Positions 1-10,299 of a stretch of DNA of 64,000 nt are shown in pieces. This DNA comes from Aradus depressus (lineage: Eukaryota; Arthropoda; Insecta; Hemiptera; Aradidae). The stretch is from the NCBI GenBank assembly GCA_963662175.1, contig OY759216.1:35047087-35111086 (forward strand), written 5' to 3'. Under the pieces are notes generated by a model. The model saw nothing but the letters and a program-made list of their open reading frames with translations. It was not told the DNA's origin and did not search any database. How positions within the stretch are numbered: position 1 is the first letter of the stretch; each line of letters opens with the position of its first letter. Both the position numbers and the translations under genes were made by a program.

Positions 1-640
1 ACGGTTCTTCAAATCGTATTTCATTGTTTTTTTCATTTTATGTCGTATACCAGGTCCCACTGGGTCAATAGAGTTTTTTTTTAGTTTTTTTTGGTAAAAA
101 AAAAACAATTTTCGGAAAAATGTCGCTTACGAGGTATCACGTTTAGGCCGACGATATTGAGTTATACAATAAGAATGATGAGGGCATAATACAAAAACTG
201 ATGTGATGTCACATCATATGTGATATCGACATGAAATTTAATATCTGAATCCAAAACCTCACAAGGACGGACAGCTATCTCTGAGTAAGACATCTATACA
301 TTTTCAACCTAATTGGTATATTGGTTTCAAAGTAAAGCTAGGTGATTCACCGACTTTTTTTTTTTTACTTAAAACCACGACCAAATCAAATTTCTGGTTA
401 GGTCTTTTTTTTCAACCACTTTCAACATGAGAACAGTTTAAATCCTTTTTCCTGTATTATAATTTAATTATACGATATTATTTTATCTATTTAAAGGAAA
501 CTTTTTTTTTTTGTTCACAGGTAAGAACTACTTATTTTCCGGAGATTTTTTTAAAGTATGTAAGTAATTTTTTCTCTTATTTTAATGTGTTTATTAACTA
601 TTATTTAATGTGATTTACACAATTCAATAGCAGTAAAGAT
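1..640 (+). repeat. AT-rich DNA with a degenerate family A copy
   Basis: About 145-372 resembles the hairpin-ended repeat family A: a 'gatatcgacatgaaattt' box near 225 and the closing 'ggtgattcaccgac' hairpin followed by a T-run near 345-370. The rest is AT-rich with several T-runs and no coding signal that I can support. Confidence 0.4.
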
Positions 641-1020
641 AGCAATGGTTAAAAATAATACCAACATTTAGCAGTAGTTCACAACTATACAGGAAAAGCT
701 AGCAATGGTTAAAAATAATACCAACATTTAGCAGTAGTTCACAACTATACAGGAAAAGCTAGCAATGGTTAAAAATAATACCAACATTTAGCAGTAGTTC
801 ACAACTATACAGGAAAAGCTAGCAATGGTTAAAAATAATACCAACATTTAGCAGTAGTTCACAACTATACAGGAAAAGCTAGCAATGGTTAAAAATAATA
901 CCAACATTTAGCAGTAGTTCACAACTATACAGGAAAAGCTAGCAATGGTTAAAAATAATACCAACATTTAGCAGTAGTTCACAACTATACAGGAAAAGCT
1001 AGCAATGGTTAAAAATAATA
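641..1020 (+). repeat. Perfect 60-bp tandem array (6.3 copies)
   Basis: A 60-bp unit beginning 'agcaatggttaaaaataata' is repeated six full times plus 20 bases with no mismatch that I can find. A degenerate unit follows (1021-1065), and 621-640 also looks related. The array lies between short inverted sequences: 'caatagcagtaaagatag' at about 625-642, and its near reverse complement at about 1101-1117, next to a palindromic 'gaaatattcaatatttc' at about 1083-1099. Perfect identity implies recent expansion or an assembly artefact. It has no spacers and is not a CRISPR array. Confidence 0.95.
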
Positions 1021-1125
1021 ACGAAATTTAACAAAGGCTAATATGTATGTAGAAAAAGCTAATAGTGACCTAGCTAACCTACTGAAATATTCAATATTTC
1101 TAGCTTTTCTGCTATTGTTTTGTTG

Positions 1126-2060
1126 GAAGGTTAAAATTTTATTTTTTCGGATACACGATACTATCATATTTTCATCCTTTTCAATAAAATACTACCAATA
1201 AAAAAATATATATATTTTAAATTTCGTTGCTATACGTTTCAATTTAAACATTACTTAGAAATATTTCCTAATAAAATACATTGTTCTTTCACATTTTAGA
1301 GCGGTTTTCCTTTCTCGCAAATCGAGTTAGAACATGTTTTTTTTAAACAAATTTTAAATTCATAGCTACGTTAGAGCGCTTCAAAGTTTCAATCACGCAT
1401 GTGTATGACATGTTCTCTAAACAAGTTGAAAATTTTCAAACTTATGCTCGGAACCTTGAGAAAATCCTGTCTGAGACATTTTTTCCTTGAGGAAATTCTC
1501 GATCATTGTCGAACATTGTAACATTTTTCATAAAATATCGAGTCAGATTGTCAATATGGCCTCGCATAAACCAACTTAATGCCAGTTCAAATCGTGGTTT
1601 GGGTTCCGCTCTGTCGAGCTATTTCAAAGTTCACTGAATGCTTCGAGGTTGTGAAGGCAGTTTTTCCTTTCTTCCAAGTCCCAAGGGGGGGTTTATCTGA
1701 TGTTAGCCTGAGAAGGACGTGGCCTAGAAACCTCCCCACACTGAAGAGAGAGATGGTAAACAATGAGAACCTGGTTCTCAGAGGCGCCGACCAATTCGTG
1801 TGAAACTTAACACGTTCCTAGGCCTCTACTTTCGGGTTTATTTACTTTTTTGGGTGGGGTCTGTAGAAGAAGACGAGGGTCATCTTTATGGGAGGTCTGA
1901 AATGCCACTCAAAAACCGGACCTGTTTTTTATAAACTTGGGTCATTTTAGTTTGGGTTACCTCATGACTTTTTGTATGTACCTAGTCCTAATAAACATAA
2001 TTACTTCGATGGAAAATCATGATAAATAAATTAAAGCCTAAAAGAAATACATAAATAAAT
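1126..2060. other. No recognisable feature
   Basis: This is AT-rich sequence. A slightly GC-richer stretch at 1570-1830 holds a 74-codon open frame that has no motif I recognise and no domain structure. I do not call it a gene. Confidence 0.4.
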
Positions 2061-2061
2061 A

Positions 2062-2340
2062 AAAAAAGTCGTAGATGAATCATCGACAATGTACTTCCCC
2101 AGCACGAATTAATCAACTAAGTTTTTGCTCTTCCTCCGACGATAAATCGTGAGTAAAACATTCATTACATCGATAGTTATTAGGTAGATAGTTTATAGGT
2201 TTTTGAGTCGAATCCATCTCCTCTGATTCCCCTTCTCTTCCTCAGATTTCGCGGAAAATTAATAGGTGTCGTTTGGGATTTTGATTTTAAATATAAAATT
2301 GATTTCGATACATTCATTTCATCGGCAGTTTAGGTTTTGG
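2062..2340 (-). repeat. Family A copy, 3' half
   Basis: On the minus strand this carries the closing parts of family A: the degenerate hairpin 'gtagatgaatcatcgac', the 'gtacttccccagcacgaatt' terminal motif, and two 'tcgat...cattcat...atcgg' palindromic boxes (around 2160 and 2305). The 5' hairpin is missing. Confidence 0.65.
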
Positions 2341-2479
2341 ATCTAGCGCTCAACAACATGGTCATAAGCGCCATTGTCTCATCTACTTAATAAAGTATAC
2401 TAATTAGGAAGAATAAAAAAATAAAATTAAATAAAAATAATAAAAAATAAATAAATCTTTGAATCACAACTCGTTGAGC

Positions 2480-2830
2480 AAATTGGCCGTCCTAAGAAAG
2501 ACCACTACTTTGCCTACCATTTGAATATGGTTGGGAAGTACCGGCCCCATGGTCCTCAGCTGCTCTCAATGTAAGGAGCACTCCTCGAAGATGTGCTGCA
2601 CCGTCAGAGATACTCTGCAGCAGAGTCTAGGCTGACTCCTGGTGATGAGGTGCCCTTGGCTAAGTCGGCTATCTCCCAGCCTCAGTCTGGTCACTGCAAC
2701 CTCCTCCGAACCGATGAGGTCCATGGCTTAACAACATTCAGCATGTTATTGTCCACCTCGGCCCACATCCTACTAACACTGCTGAAAGTCTTACTTCATG
2801 AAGAGTTTCTGTTCTTCTCCGGGCTCAGTA
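2480..2830 (-). pseudogene. LINE ORF2 C-terminal fragment (RNase H/zinc-tail side)
   Basis: Reading the minus strand, about 2703 down to 2565 encodes 'TRLRLGDSRLSQGHL' followed by a cysteine pair and 'LTVQHIFEECSLH', then a stop. This is the layout of the C-terminal zinc-binding tail of I/R1/LOA-type LINEs, in which 'TRLRxGHxxLxxGHL...CxxC...TVxHIxxEC' is common. The segment just upstream ('VKPWTSSVRRRLQ') lies in a different frame, so there is at least one frameshift. The fragment is 5'-truncated and dead. Clade is not resolved. Confidence 0.65.
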
Positions 2831-2864
2831 ATTGCTTCCTCCGCATCTACATCTGCCTTTTCGT

Positions 2865-2882
2865 CCCCCCCCCCCCCCCCCC
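2865..2882 (+). repeat. C homopolymer (18 nt)
   Basis: An uninterrupted run of 18 C, followed by CCTCCCCCTCCC. An open frame running through it owes its polyproline only to this tract. Confidence 0.95.
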
Positions 2883-2989
2883 TCCCCCTCCCACCGGCCT
2901 ACGTGAGAGGGAACCCAACAGAATGCAACGTGCTTTCCTGAACCTTGAACGATATTGCAGTACTCCTTAAATATTTGGAAAATACACTA

Positions 2990-4200
2990 GGACGGACTAC
3001 CTTCCTATCGATATCGAACTGGGGAGTCGTATCTTTAAGATCGAGTTGTAAGAATGTTAGGACTACTGGAAGGTAATTTTAACAATGACTGAGGACGTAA
3101 TAGTTTAATTGGTTTTTATTTCAAATACACAAACAGGGCCGTTAAAAGGCAGAATATATACATATACATCGGCACAAGAATATCCTATTTTTGTCTTGGC
3201 TTGTTTTGGTGAGTAACTTGAACATAGCGAATATGTATAAAATAAATTATATTCAATACACATAATGTGAAGATAATGGTTGGATTGCATGTATGTCGTT
3301 AAATATAGCATAATTGTAAGGGCACCCGAGCCTACTACTATATTGAATGTTTACATAAATAATTTCAGATACAATAGAGCACCGATTATCCGGGGTTTAC
3401 AATTCGGCATGAAAAAAAAAAATAATAATAAAAGTTTCATTAATGCTGAGGAAAGAAGGGTGTAAGTAGAAAATTGACAATTTTTAGAAAAGTAGAAAAA
3501 TAAATTGTATGACTCTCTTTGCATGCAGAAAAGAACCTAAGTCTATTTGAGCTCGAAATAGCGTACATTTTAATAAAGGACACTTATTATAAACTTATAT
3601 TGTCCAATTCCACAAAAGGTGTGACAAAAATCCTGATGTTTTTTGTTTTGTGCCTATTTATAAAGAGCCGAAATCCGCAGATCAAAAGTTGGTCACTCGA
3701 ATTGCCGACCATCGACCACTTATTACATTTCGGTTCAGGGATTCAGAAACTATGAAATTCCGTTGAAAACTCAATTTTGACAGAATACACATTCCCTACC
3801 TTTAATAGAAATAAATGAGGAAGTAAAGATTGTTTTTTCCAGTAAATAAGACAAGAGGCGTACAAATGACGGTAGATAGGATCTCACCTTGCCCCAGTTC
3901 CAGAAAACAATTATTTGTTCAAGTGAAGAATATCAAGAATATTCTTGGAAGGCAGGTAACCTGCTCCTTCTTGATACCATGAAGATTCAAGGTGACAGCT
4001 GTGTGCTGAAATGCAATTGTTTTCGTTCTTGATTCACCTTGCATGCATGACTTTGTCTGATTGTCACATTTGCAGTATAAGAATGTATTGTAATTGTGCG
4101 AAAATCCAAGGTCATATTTTTAACGCAATATCACGTTTCAAAGTAACATTTACGCGAAAATATCTATATGGGTGTCTGTGATTAGAACTTTGTGAATTAG
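2990..4200. other. No recognisable gene
   Basis: Short open frames here (for example at 3105-3311 minus and 3519-3755 plus) show no recognisable motif. A small family A head fragment on the minus strand lies at about 3725-3830 ('ggattcagaaactatgaaat'). A perfect 12-bp palindrome 'caagaatattct' type element lies near 3930-3946. Confidence 0.4.
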
Positions 4201-4202
4201 GC

Positions 4203-4437
4203 CCCCATAATGGCCGTGCGGGCTAGAGTGTAGGGTTTTTAGTCTCATGGTTACAAAGGGCAAGAGATATTTATTATATTATTTCATAGATAGAACTCCC
4301 TCCCGGGGCCATGGATGTTGTGTAAATAACCAGTATTGGTGTTATGACCGTTGTAGAGGCATGGTTAAAATGTATCGTACATTTAAATGGTTAAAATGTA
4401 TCGTACATAAGGCCAATACCCCCAAAAAATCATTGTG
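4203..4437 (+). mobile_element. SINE B, degenerate copy (tRNA-derived)
   Basis: It matches the better copy at 51699-51920: an A-box-like head 'atggccgtgcgggctagag', then 'tagatagaactccctcccgg', 'ggccatggatgt', and a tail with 'cgtacataaggccaatac'. The B-box part is damaged, and the short segment 'atggttaaaatgtatcgtac' occurs twice in the tail. Confidence 0.7.
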
Positions 4438-4489
4438 AACGCTTTAACTTAGATCTGATAAGCATCTCTTCTAAAAAAAGTATAAAAAA

Positions 4490-4642
4490 AACTGAAGGAC
4501 ATACTTTATAACTAAGTTTGCGAGATAAATGCTGAAAACCGTTCTGTAATTTAGTCTTGAAACCCATTATTTTTTTACGTTTGCTTATTTATGCAATGTT
4601 CTTTATTAAATTTCCAATGGTCCTCAGATTGGAGACAGGATC
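4490..4642 (+). repeat. Family K fragment
   Basis: Shares 'gcgagataaatgctgaaaac', 'gcaatgttctttattaaatt' and 'tcctcagattggagacagga' with the longer family K copy at 10371-10800. Non-coding and of unknown class. Confidence 0.55.
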
Positions 4643-4644
4643 AG

Positions 4645-4838
4645 TACAAACAAAGAGCTCAAGAGGCCTTTAGGTTTTTTATCTTACCTTGAGCACGCCG
4701 TCCTTCGGATGGGAAGTTAAGCGATTGTCCCGAACCTATCTCGTTAAAGACCCTACCTTAGGTCAGAGCGACAAAAGAGTGCTTATATTCGATATGACTT
4801 CATAGTTAAAGCCTGGACATGAGTCACAATAACTAACT
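4645..4838 (+). mobile_element. SINE A, degenerate copy lacking most of the tRNA head
   Basis: Contains the conserved central domain 'cacgccgtccttcggatggg' followed by a 'gttaagcg' and 'gtcccgaacct' block, then an internal deletion. The end is 'aaagcctggacatgagtcac'. More diverged than the copies at 25482 or 51305, so probably older. Confidence 0.75.
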
Positions 4839-4839
4839 A

Positions 4840-5510
4840 TTATTTATAGTTTTTATTGAAAAGGATACAAAATAAAGAAAAAAGATGATATATGTGATGC
4901 GGCCATGACAGGACTTTCTATTCCAAACCGCTATTTTTTTGAGATTTATGAAAGTCACTCTCAAGAATAAAACCGTTGACACATTTCATTCATATACCTA
5001 TTAATGTCATTATGAAATTAATTAAAGAGTGCAGAGGCGGAGTGATGTGCACTAAAGAAAGTCTTATTGTGGCCACAACTGACGTTTAACTGCACTTACC
5101 TCTGTATCATCACATCTAGTTCCAAATGCTACGTACCACATGTTGCCCCAGTACAAAAACGATGCCAATTAGGTAATCATATGATCCTAATAAGCGTTCG
5201 TTTTTTTATCTTGAACATATTATCAACAATGAACAATGCCCATCATACAATCAACAACTGAACAATGCCCATCATATACTTTGCGTGATGATAATCGTGA
5301 AATTATCTGTTGAGAAAACATTCGGTTATTTCTTTATAATGTTTACTTCATTATTTTTACTTTCTTATACCTATAGAAGTGAGCAAGTATTTTAATCGTA
5401 CGAAAATCTGAGATCGAGGTTTCAACGGCTTTTCACATTTCTAGGTCCCCTGAGTACGATTTGACCATTTTCATGATGATGTCTGCGTGTGTGTGTGATT
5501 GAAACTTGGG
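4840..5510. other. No recognisable feature
   Basis: AT-rich, with a short direct repeat near 5225-5275 ('gaacaatgcccatcata' twice). A fragment of family K follows at about 5510-5570. Confidence 0.4.
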
Positions 5511-5570
5511 CAGCGCTCTAACACAGAAGCAATTATGTATGAACTTGAAATTTAAAATGAATCACTTGTG

Positions 5571-5735
5571 CTAACTCTTCACGAAGAACTAGGCATGTCA
5601 TATGTTGAGGACTTCGTGAAGAGGGTTACCAAGAAGTTTCTAGATTCCCTAAACACCGCAGCAGGACCAGCGTATCACGAGCTAGGGAAGACTACTCCAG
5701 CCCCAAGATTCAAGCCACGGCTCCCTCAAGATTAA
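5571..5735 (+). pseudogene. Jockey-type LINE, ORF2 C-terminus fragment
   Basis: A 54-codon open frame ends in TAA at 5733-5735. It encodes 'LHEELGMSYVEDFVKRVTKK', then a segment containing 'GPAYHEL', and ends 'PRFKPRLPQD'. A terminal 'FxxxLxxxxGPxYHxL...PRxKPRxPxD' is common at the C-terminus of jockey-superfamily reverse transcriptases (established knowledge, from memory). No catalytic part is present. The region just upstream is repeat K, not RT. Confidence 0.6.
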
Positions 5736-5739
5736 AAAT

Positions 5740-6655
5740 CAAGTAAGATTCGTAGGTATGAAATTTCAACTTCAGATTATCCGCTAGCCGTTTGGTTCTT
5801 TATCTTGACGGTGGGATATGGAATTCGCCGGAGTTTTGTTAAATATTATTTTTATGATAATATTTCATTGTATAAGAAAGTAGCAATACAAATAATGTGA
5901 ATATGACCTACATATTATACCAACCATGAGCCTCTCTACAAGGTTAAACCGTAGCGTCTCCATACAACGAGACAAATCGATTTTATATAATGGAGAAATT
6001 TTACTGCATTTTGTTGTCTGGCTTGGGATAGGACTTTCAGTGCCAAGAATGAGGTCAGGCTTCCAAACGGATGGTTTTGACTTAAGAGCTTGTCGGATTG
6101 TCACCCTCTGCTCCACATAGAGAAAATATAGCAATCTTTGACGTCATCATATATATGGAGAAAGCATAGCAAATCTAAAGTACAGCAGGATCAATGTACA
6201 TCCTCAGCTCTTACCACTGATTACGTAATCATTGAGAAATAGACAAAGTGTAGCATTCTCGTAGGCATAGGCAAAGTATAGTCCATATGGAGAAAGTCTA
6301 GCAATGGCTATGCATAGACAAAGTACAGCAATGTCTATGCATAGACATGCAGGATCAATGTACATCCCCAGCACTCCACATGGGATGGTTGGAGCTGGGT
6401 CGGAGGGGTGGGGATGGGCGGGAGGGGGTGTATTGCTATAGTTTCTCCATTACTGCTCAGGGTCTGACGAAATCATAGACTATCGATTAACTATTGCCCA
6501 TTTTTAGTTGATAAGGAAAAATGTAGGGTCAGGTCCGTGGATACTGAAACATCCAAATTCTAACTAAGAAAATGTTTGCTAAATTGCCACAAGGAATATG
6601 CTAACCAATTTATTTTGGCAGCTGAAACTGATCAAGTGGTTTACCCACCGGCCAT
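5740..6655. other. Unassigned; local duplications and an 18-bp palindrome
   Basis: No gene is recognised. At 6140-6380 short motifs recur: 'gcaggatcaatgtacatcc' at about 6185 and 6349, 'atggagaaag' and 'tatgcatagaca' twice each. The 18-bp sequence 'atgtctatgcatagacat' (6331-6348) is a perfect palindrome. The G-rich stretch 6388-6430 has no motif. Confidence 0.5.
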
Positions 6656-6667
6656 TCATGTTTTGTT

Positions 6668-7330
6668 TACTTCCCCAACTATATTATGTACAGGGGAAGT
6701 TATGTAATCGGTCAGAAATTCGATGTTGGTTTTATCAGAAATTTCATATTTTCCGAACCCTGATTACAAACATGAAAAAAATGCTGACTGTGTGTAAACT
6801 TTTTTTTTTTAGTGAGAGGGGGTACCTATATCAAATTTCAGAAGAGAAAATGACAAATTTCTCGGGAGGTTTAATCCTTAACTCAACAAGCAGGTGAGGT
6901 AACTCGATCCCAATGTAATTCGATGCCTCGCGAGCTCATCAATTTTCCCAATTGAAAAATTTCTCGAGTGATAAAATTCAAATTTGAAGAAGAACCAGTT
7001 GACCTAGATCAACCTAATCTAGTTAGTATTTTTTTACCAATCACAAATTGGTATCAAAAAAAACTAAATAAGGTACACCAATCAAAAACCGTTCTCCCAT
7101 TTCTCGGACAAAATCGAAATCCACGAGTGTACTGTATTTAAAAATCTGGGTTTATACCGCTAATCGGCCGAAGGGAAAAGCGAGATCAGAGGCCCCGCTT
7201 AACTGCCGATGTAATGAATGTATCGTCACAAAATTTAGTTTGAGTATTCAGAAATCTCTATGTAAGACAACTATAGATTTTTATCAAAAACTGGTTGAAG
7301 TAGAGGAAAAATTCGCATTCATTCGGATGG
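6668..7330 (+). repeat. Family A copy, disrupted
   Basis: The head is good: 'tacttccccaactata' then 'caggggaagttatgtaatcg' and 'ttcatattttccgaaccctg'. The 3' part is recognisable at 7195-7300 ('aactgccgatgtaatgaatg' then 'gtattcagaaatctctatgt'). The middle is rearranged, and the closing hairpin is absent. Confidence 0.6.
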
Positions 7331-7386
7331 TGTAAACCAGCGTGGCCAGGTTTAGGGAGAAATCCTCCACACTGTAAGGTAGGGTG

Positions 7387-8327
7387 TAGGAATGGGCGAT
7401 TTTCGATAGAACTATATCGATATTCCCTTTGATAGTCTAAGTAATTATCGATATGAATTTTCCTTCATTAAAGCGGATACGTTTTGAAGAAAGTTATTTT
7501 AAAACTTTTACTTTAAATGTTATTCATAAAAAAAGAACTGAAGAAAAGAAGTCCATCGAAATTTTCATATATATTTTAAAAATGTTGCGTAACTTGGAAC
7601 TGTGAAGCGTAGCGTGTTCATTTCAATAGGTCGCCAAAATCGGACGTGTGGAAGTTTTTTATCAAACAGGATGATGGGAAAAATGCTGAATGTGCTTTGT
7701 GCAAAGTTTTATTCAAAACTAGTTGCAAAACATCCAATTTAAGGGATCACCTCTTGAGACGCCACCAAGAAACTTATAAACCGGCACCCAAGACCAAACA
7801 ACCCACTGCAGAAACTGGATCACTGCCTACTCTTCCATAAAGTTTTACAAAAGTATTTTTCTTCAATTGGTAATTAATTTTTTGATATTGTTTTATAAAA
7901 GTTGTTGATTGAAATAAAAATAGTTGAAACTAATGCCATTGTAGCTACTTGATGGTTTTTTGATTATCTACAATAAGTGTTTTTGAACTTTAATTAATGT
8001 GTTAATATTCTTGCCAAGTGTTATATTTAATGCGGTTATTTTCGACAGAAAATGTTATTTCCATAAAATAAAAGTTCGATTTGAAAGAACAATCACTTAT
8101 TCGATTGATATTTTTCTTCCCTTTTCATCCTTCGTAACATAGAATAATTTAAATTAGGTAGATGTGCATAAAAAAATAAAAATAAAATAATCATATAACA
8201 ATATAATATTGGAATTGGAAAGTATTTTGCATGAAAAGCGGCAACTTACTGAATTATCATAGATAGTTTTCCATCGATAGTTTCGGACTATCGATAGTGG
8301 TCAACTATCGATTACAGCCCATCCCTA
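7387..8327 (+). mobile_element. Non-autonomous hAT element with 8-bp duplication
   Basis: The ends are inverted: 5' 'taggaatgggcgattttcga' and 3' reverse-complemented 'tagggatgggctgtaatcga'. They are followed inside by several 'atcgata' subterminal copies on both sides. It is flanked by 'gtagggtg' (7379-7386) and 'gtaggggg' (8328-8335), an 8-bp target-site duplication with one mismatch. A TAGGG/CAGGG-type terminus with an 8-bp duplication is the hAT signature. It holds one BED-finger exon but no catalytic domain, so it needs a transposase in trans. Confidence 0.85.
7630..7840 (+). CDS. BED zinc-finger exon of hAT transposase (partial)
   Basis: The frame from 7631 reads 'SPKSDVWKFF', then 'AECALCK' and 'LRDHLLRRHQE', ending at a stop at 7838-7840. 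The aromatic VWKFF start and CxxC...HxxxxH spacing are those of a BED zinc finger, the DNA-binding N-terminal domain of many hAT transposases. The start is not an ATG. 'tttcaatag' just before 7630 could be a splice acceptor, so this is probably an internal exon whose upstream coding and downstream catalytic parts were lost. It lies inside the hAT element and is oriented with it. Likely non-functional as a transposase, but the DNA-binding finger itself looks intact. Confidence 0.8.
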
Positions 8328-8464
8328 GTAGGGGGATCCCTGCACCAAAAATAGTGACTTAGTTTTTCTTGTAGGGATTTTATTGTGAAGCTTAGGAATT
8401 GTATATAATTTAATAATTAAAGAAAACTATGAAACATTACAAAAAAGTCGTCCTTGTTCGTCTT

Positions 8465-8600
8465 CATTAAAAGCAATCCCATTCCTTCAAAAAACAAAGT
8501 TCGCTACCTAGGCGTCATGCTTACTACCTCACATCAGACAGAAAAGATGAACAGACGATGCATACTGTTTCTAAGACCACTAGACAAAATATTAAAATCA
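8465..8600 (+). pseudogene. Small LINE reverse-transcriptase scrap
   Basis: A short frame reads 'NPIPSKNKVRYLGVMLTT'. This resembles the 'NxIPxxxxVKYLGxxLD' segment after the catalytic core of jockey-type RTs. It is then followed by out-of-frame sequence. Very short, and this call rests on one motif. Confidence 0.35.
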
Positions 8601-8808
8601 TCTTATTGAAGGTGAAACAACATACATAAAGGCTGAAGAAAGTTCATGCATTTAAAAAATTGATGCAATATAGAAGATTTATGTTGGAGACATGCATGAG
8701 TGCGCCAAGACTTCTAGATGTTGGCCTGAAGGATGAAGATGGGAAATTTATGGGGGGAGGCCCTGGATATAAAAAATGTATAGGTTTTTACATTGGTTGG
8801 ATGTATTT

Positions 8809-8831
8809 GGGGGGGGGGGGGGGGGGGGGGG
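8809..8831 (+). repeat. G homopolymer (23 nt)
   Basis: Uninterrupted run of 23 G. Length may be unreliable in the assembly. Confidence 0.95.
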
Positions 8832-9265
8832 TGAGACTGACTTAAACATGAAATGCATTTATCTATCTTCTAGCTCTGTGGTGAGAGGGCCTATTGATTT
8901 CGTCTTTCCAAGCGAAAAAATTATTCTATGTAACGTCCATAATTCTGTGCATGGCAGAACCTTTTTATCATTTTGTGATGGATATGACTTTTAACAGATC
9001 ATTACCACAACATTTGTGGGCAATAAAGATTACTTATAGTGCAAAATGTTCTATAGAATGCGCGTTGTTCGTGACATTCAGTATTTTACAAATTATGGAA
9101 TAACTTCGTGACTAGAGGAGGGGCGCATTCAATAAACACTAAATATATAAAATACTATAAATATATAAAAATTATTTGATTTAGTTTTTGCGGCAGAATC
9201 TTTATTGAACAGTGTACTTGGTTTGTTCGAAAGTTGGAAATTGTGTATCCTCTACTCAAAGTCAA
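8832..9265. other. No recognisable feature
   Basis: AT-rich. Overlapping short frames lack recognisable motifs. Confidence 0.4.
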
Positions 9266-9269
9266 TTTT

Positions 9270-9487
9270 GAGTTGAAGAGTGTAAATTCAATTGGGTCTA
9301 AGTGCCAAAAAATTATTTTTTGACTTAGTGATTGCAAAACGATCTATGGACAATAACAACTGTGAAATTGGAAGCTTTCATTAGGTGCCAAAATAGAAAA
9401 GCAAAGTACCACATTTGAGGGTTTTCATCATTTTCTTAGGAATCTTACTTTCGGCACTTAGACCCTTTTGAATTTCAACTCTTCAGT
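9270..9487. repeat. Imperfect inverted repeat
   Basis: Left arm 9271-9306 ends 'attgggtctaagtgcc'. Right arm 9453-9487 begins 'ggcacttagacccttttgaa'. The arms pair over about 34 bp with a few mismatches around a 145-bp spacer. This could be the relic of a small TIR element; I could not fix its ends. Confidence 0.55.
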
Positions 9488-9569
9488 TTAGAAACAAATA
9501 ATCTGGAATGTACTTTCCAGGCCGAACTAAGGAAGTACTATGTTGCTGGTCCTCATTTTCATGGCTGAC

Positions 9570-9785
9570 AAAAATTTCACAAGGGATTAAATGCCTTACA
9601 TGATTTTATTAATCTTTGTAAGCAAGCAGATGGGCTAAATGGTCTTAAGTATCTTAAAAGGCTCAATTGCCTTATATAACTTTGCTAATCTTTGTAAGTA
9701 AGCAGATGTTCTAAAAGGATTTAAAAAGGGACTTTTTTCTCTTTTCTTAAAAAGCTAAATTGCCTTAAAATTTATTTTTTGTTTA
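9570..9785 (+). repeat. Family I: short tandem units with 'ctttgtaagcaagcagatg'
   Basis: About 2.5 degenerate units of roughly 75 bp. Each has a 'tgcctta' block, then 'aatctttgtaag(c/t)aagcagatg', 'taaatggtcttaa', and 'ttaaaaggctcaa'. A single related unit occurs at 57920-58010. Unknown class. Confidence 0.6.
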
Positions 9786-9789
9786 TTTT

Positions 9790-10260
9790 CATAAATTTTC
9801 TATAAATATGTGTTGCTGAATTAAATATAGTATCTTCGCAAATTCCTTTCCTCTTTCTCATTTCAAAACCCTGAGGTTCAATCCCGCTAACCTTTGGATT
9901 TTCATGGATACATCACGTCTGTAATTAGAATAATTAATTTGCAAATGAGGTTTCTTTAAAAGGTGCATCCATCTGGCATCACAAGACAATTAATATTTGA
10001 AATATGCAGATTTTAAATTTTCTTTGCGAATAAATTTGCGGAGGTAAGCAGTGACGAAGCGTGGCCTAAAATTAAATTTATTAAAACCTTTAAATTTACT
10101 ACTTACAATTAGTGAGAAAAAAAAATCCGGATAAGTGACACTTTTCCCTCTTTTTTTCTCTAAAAAATTGCCATTTGTCCATCTGGAGAGAATTACTTCA
10201 ATATAAATTATTTTATTATCATCTTTCCTTAACTGATTCTCACATTGCTTCAAAGTTTTT
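9790..10260. other. No recognisable feature
   Basis: AT-rich. A 94-codon minus-strand open frame (9990-10274) has low-complexity composition and no motif. Confidence 0.4.
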
Positions 10261-10299
10261 TTCTCTCCCTCCAAACCAATCGACCGTTTGAACTAAACT

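Noticed and set aside
641..1020. CRISPR array
   Set aside because: The unit repeats without unique spacers, and the genome is clearly eukaryotic. It is an ordinary tandem repeat.
2593..2970. Proline-rich protein
   Set aside because: The frame is antisense to a LINE C-terminal fragment, and the prolines come from a C homopolymer.
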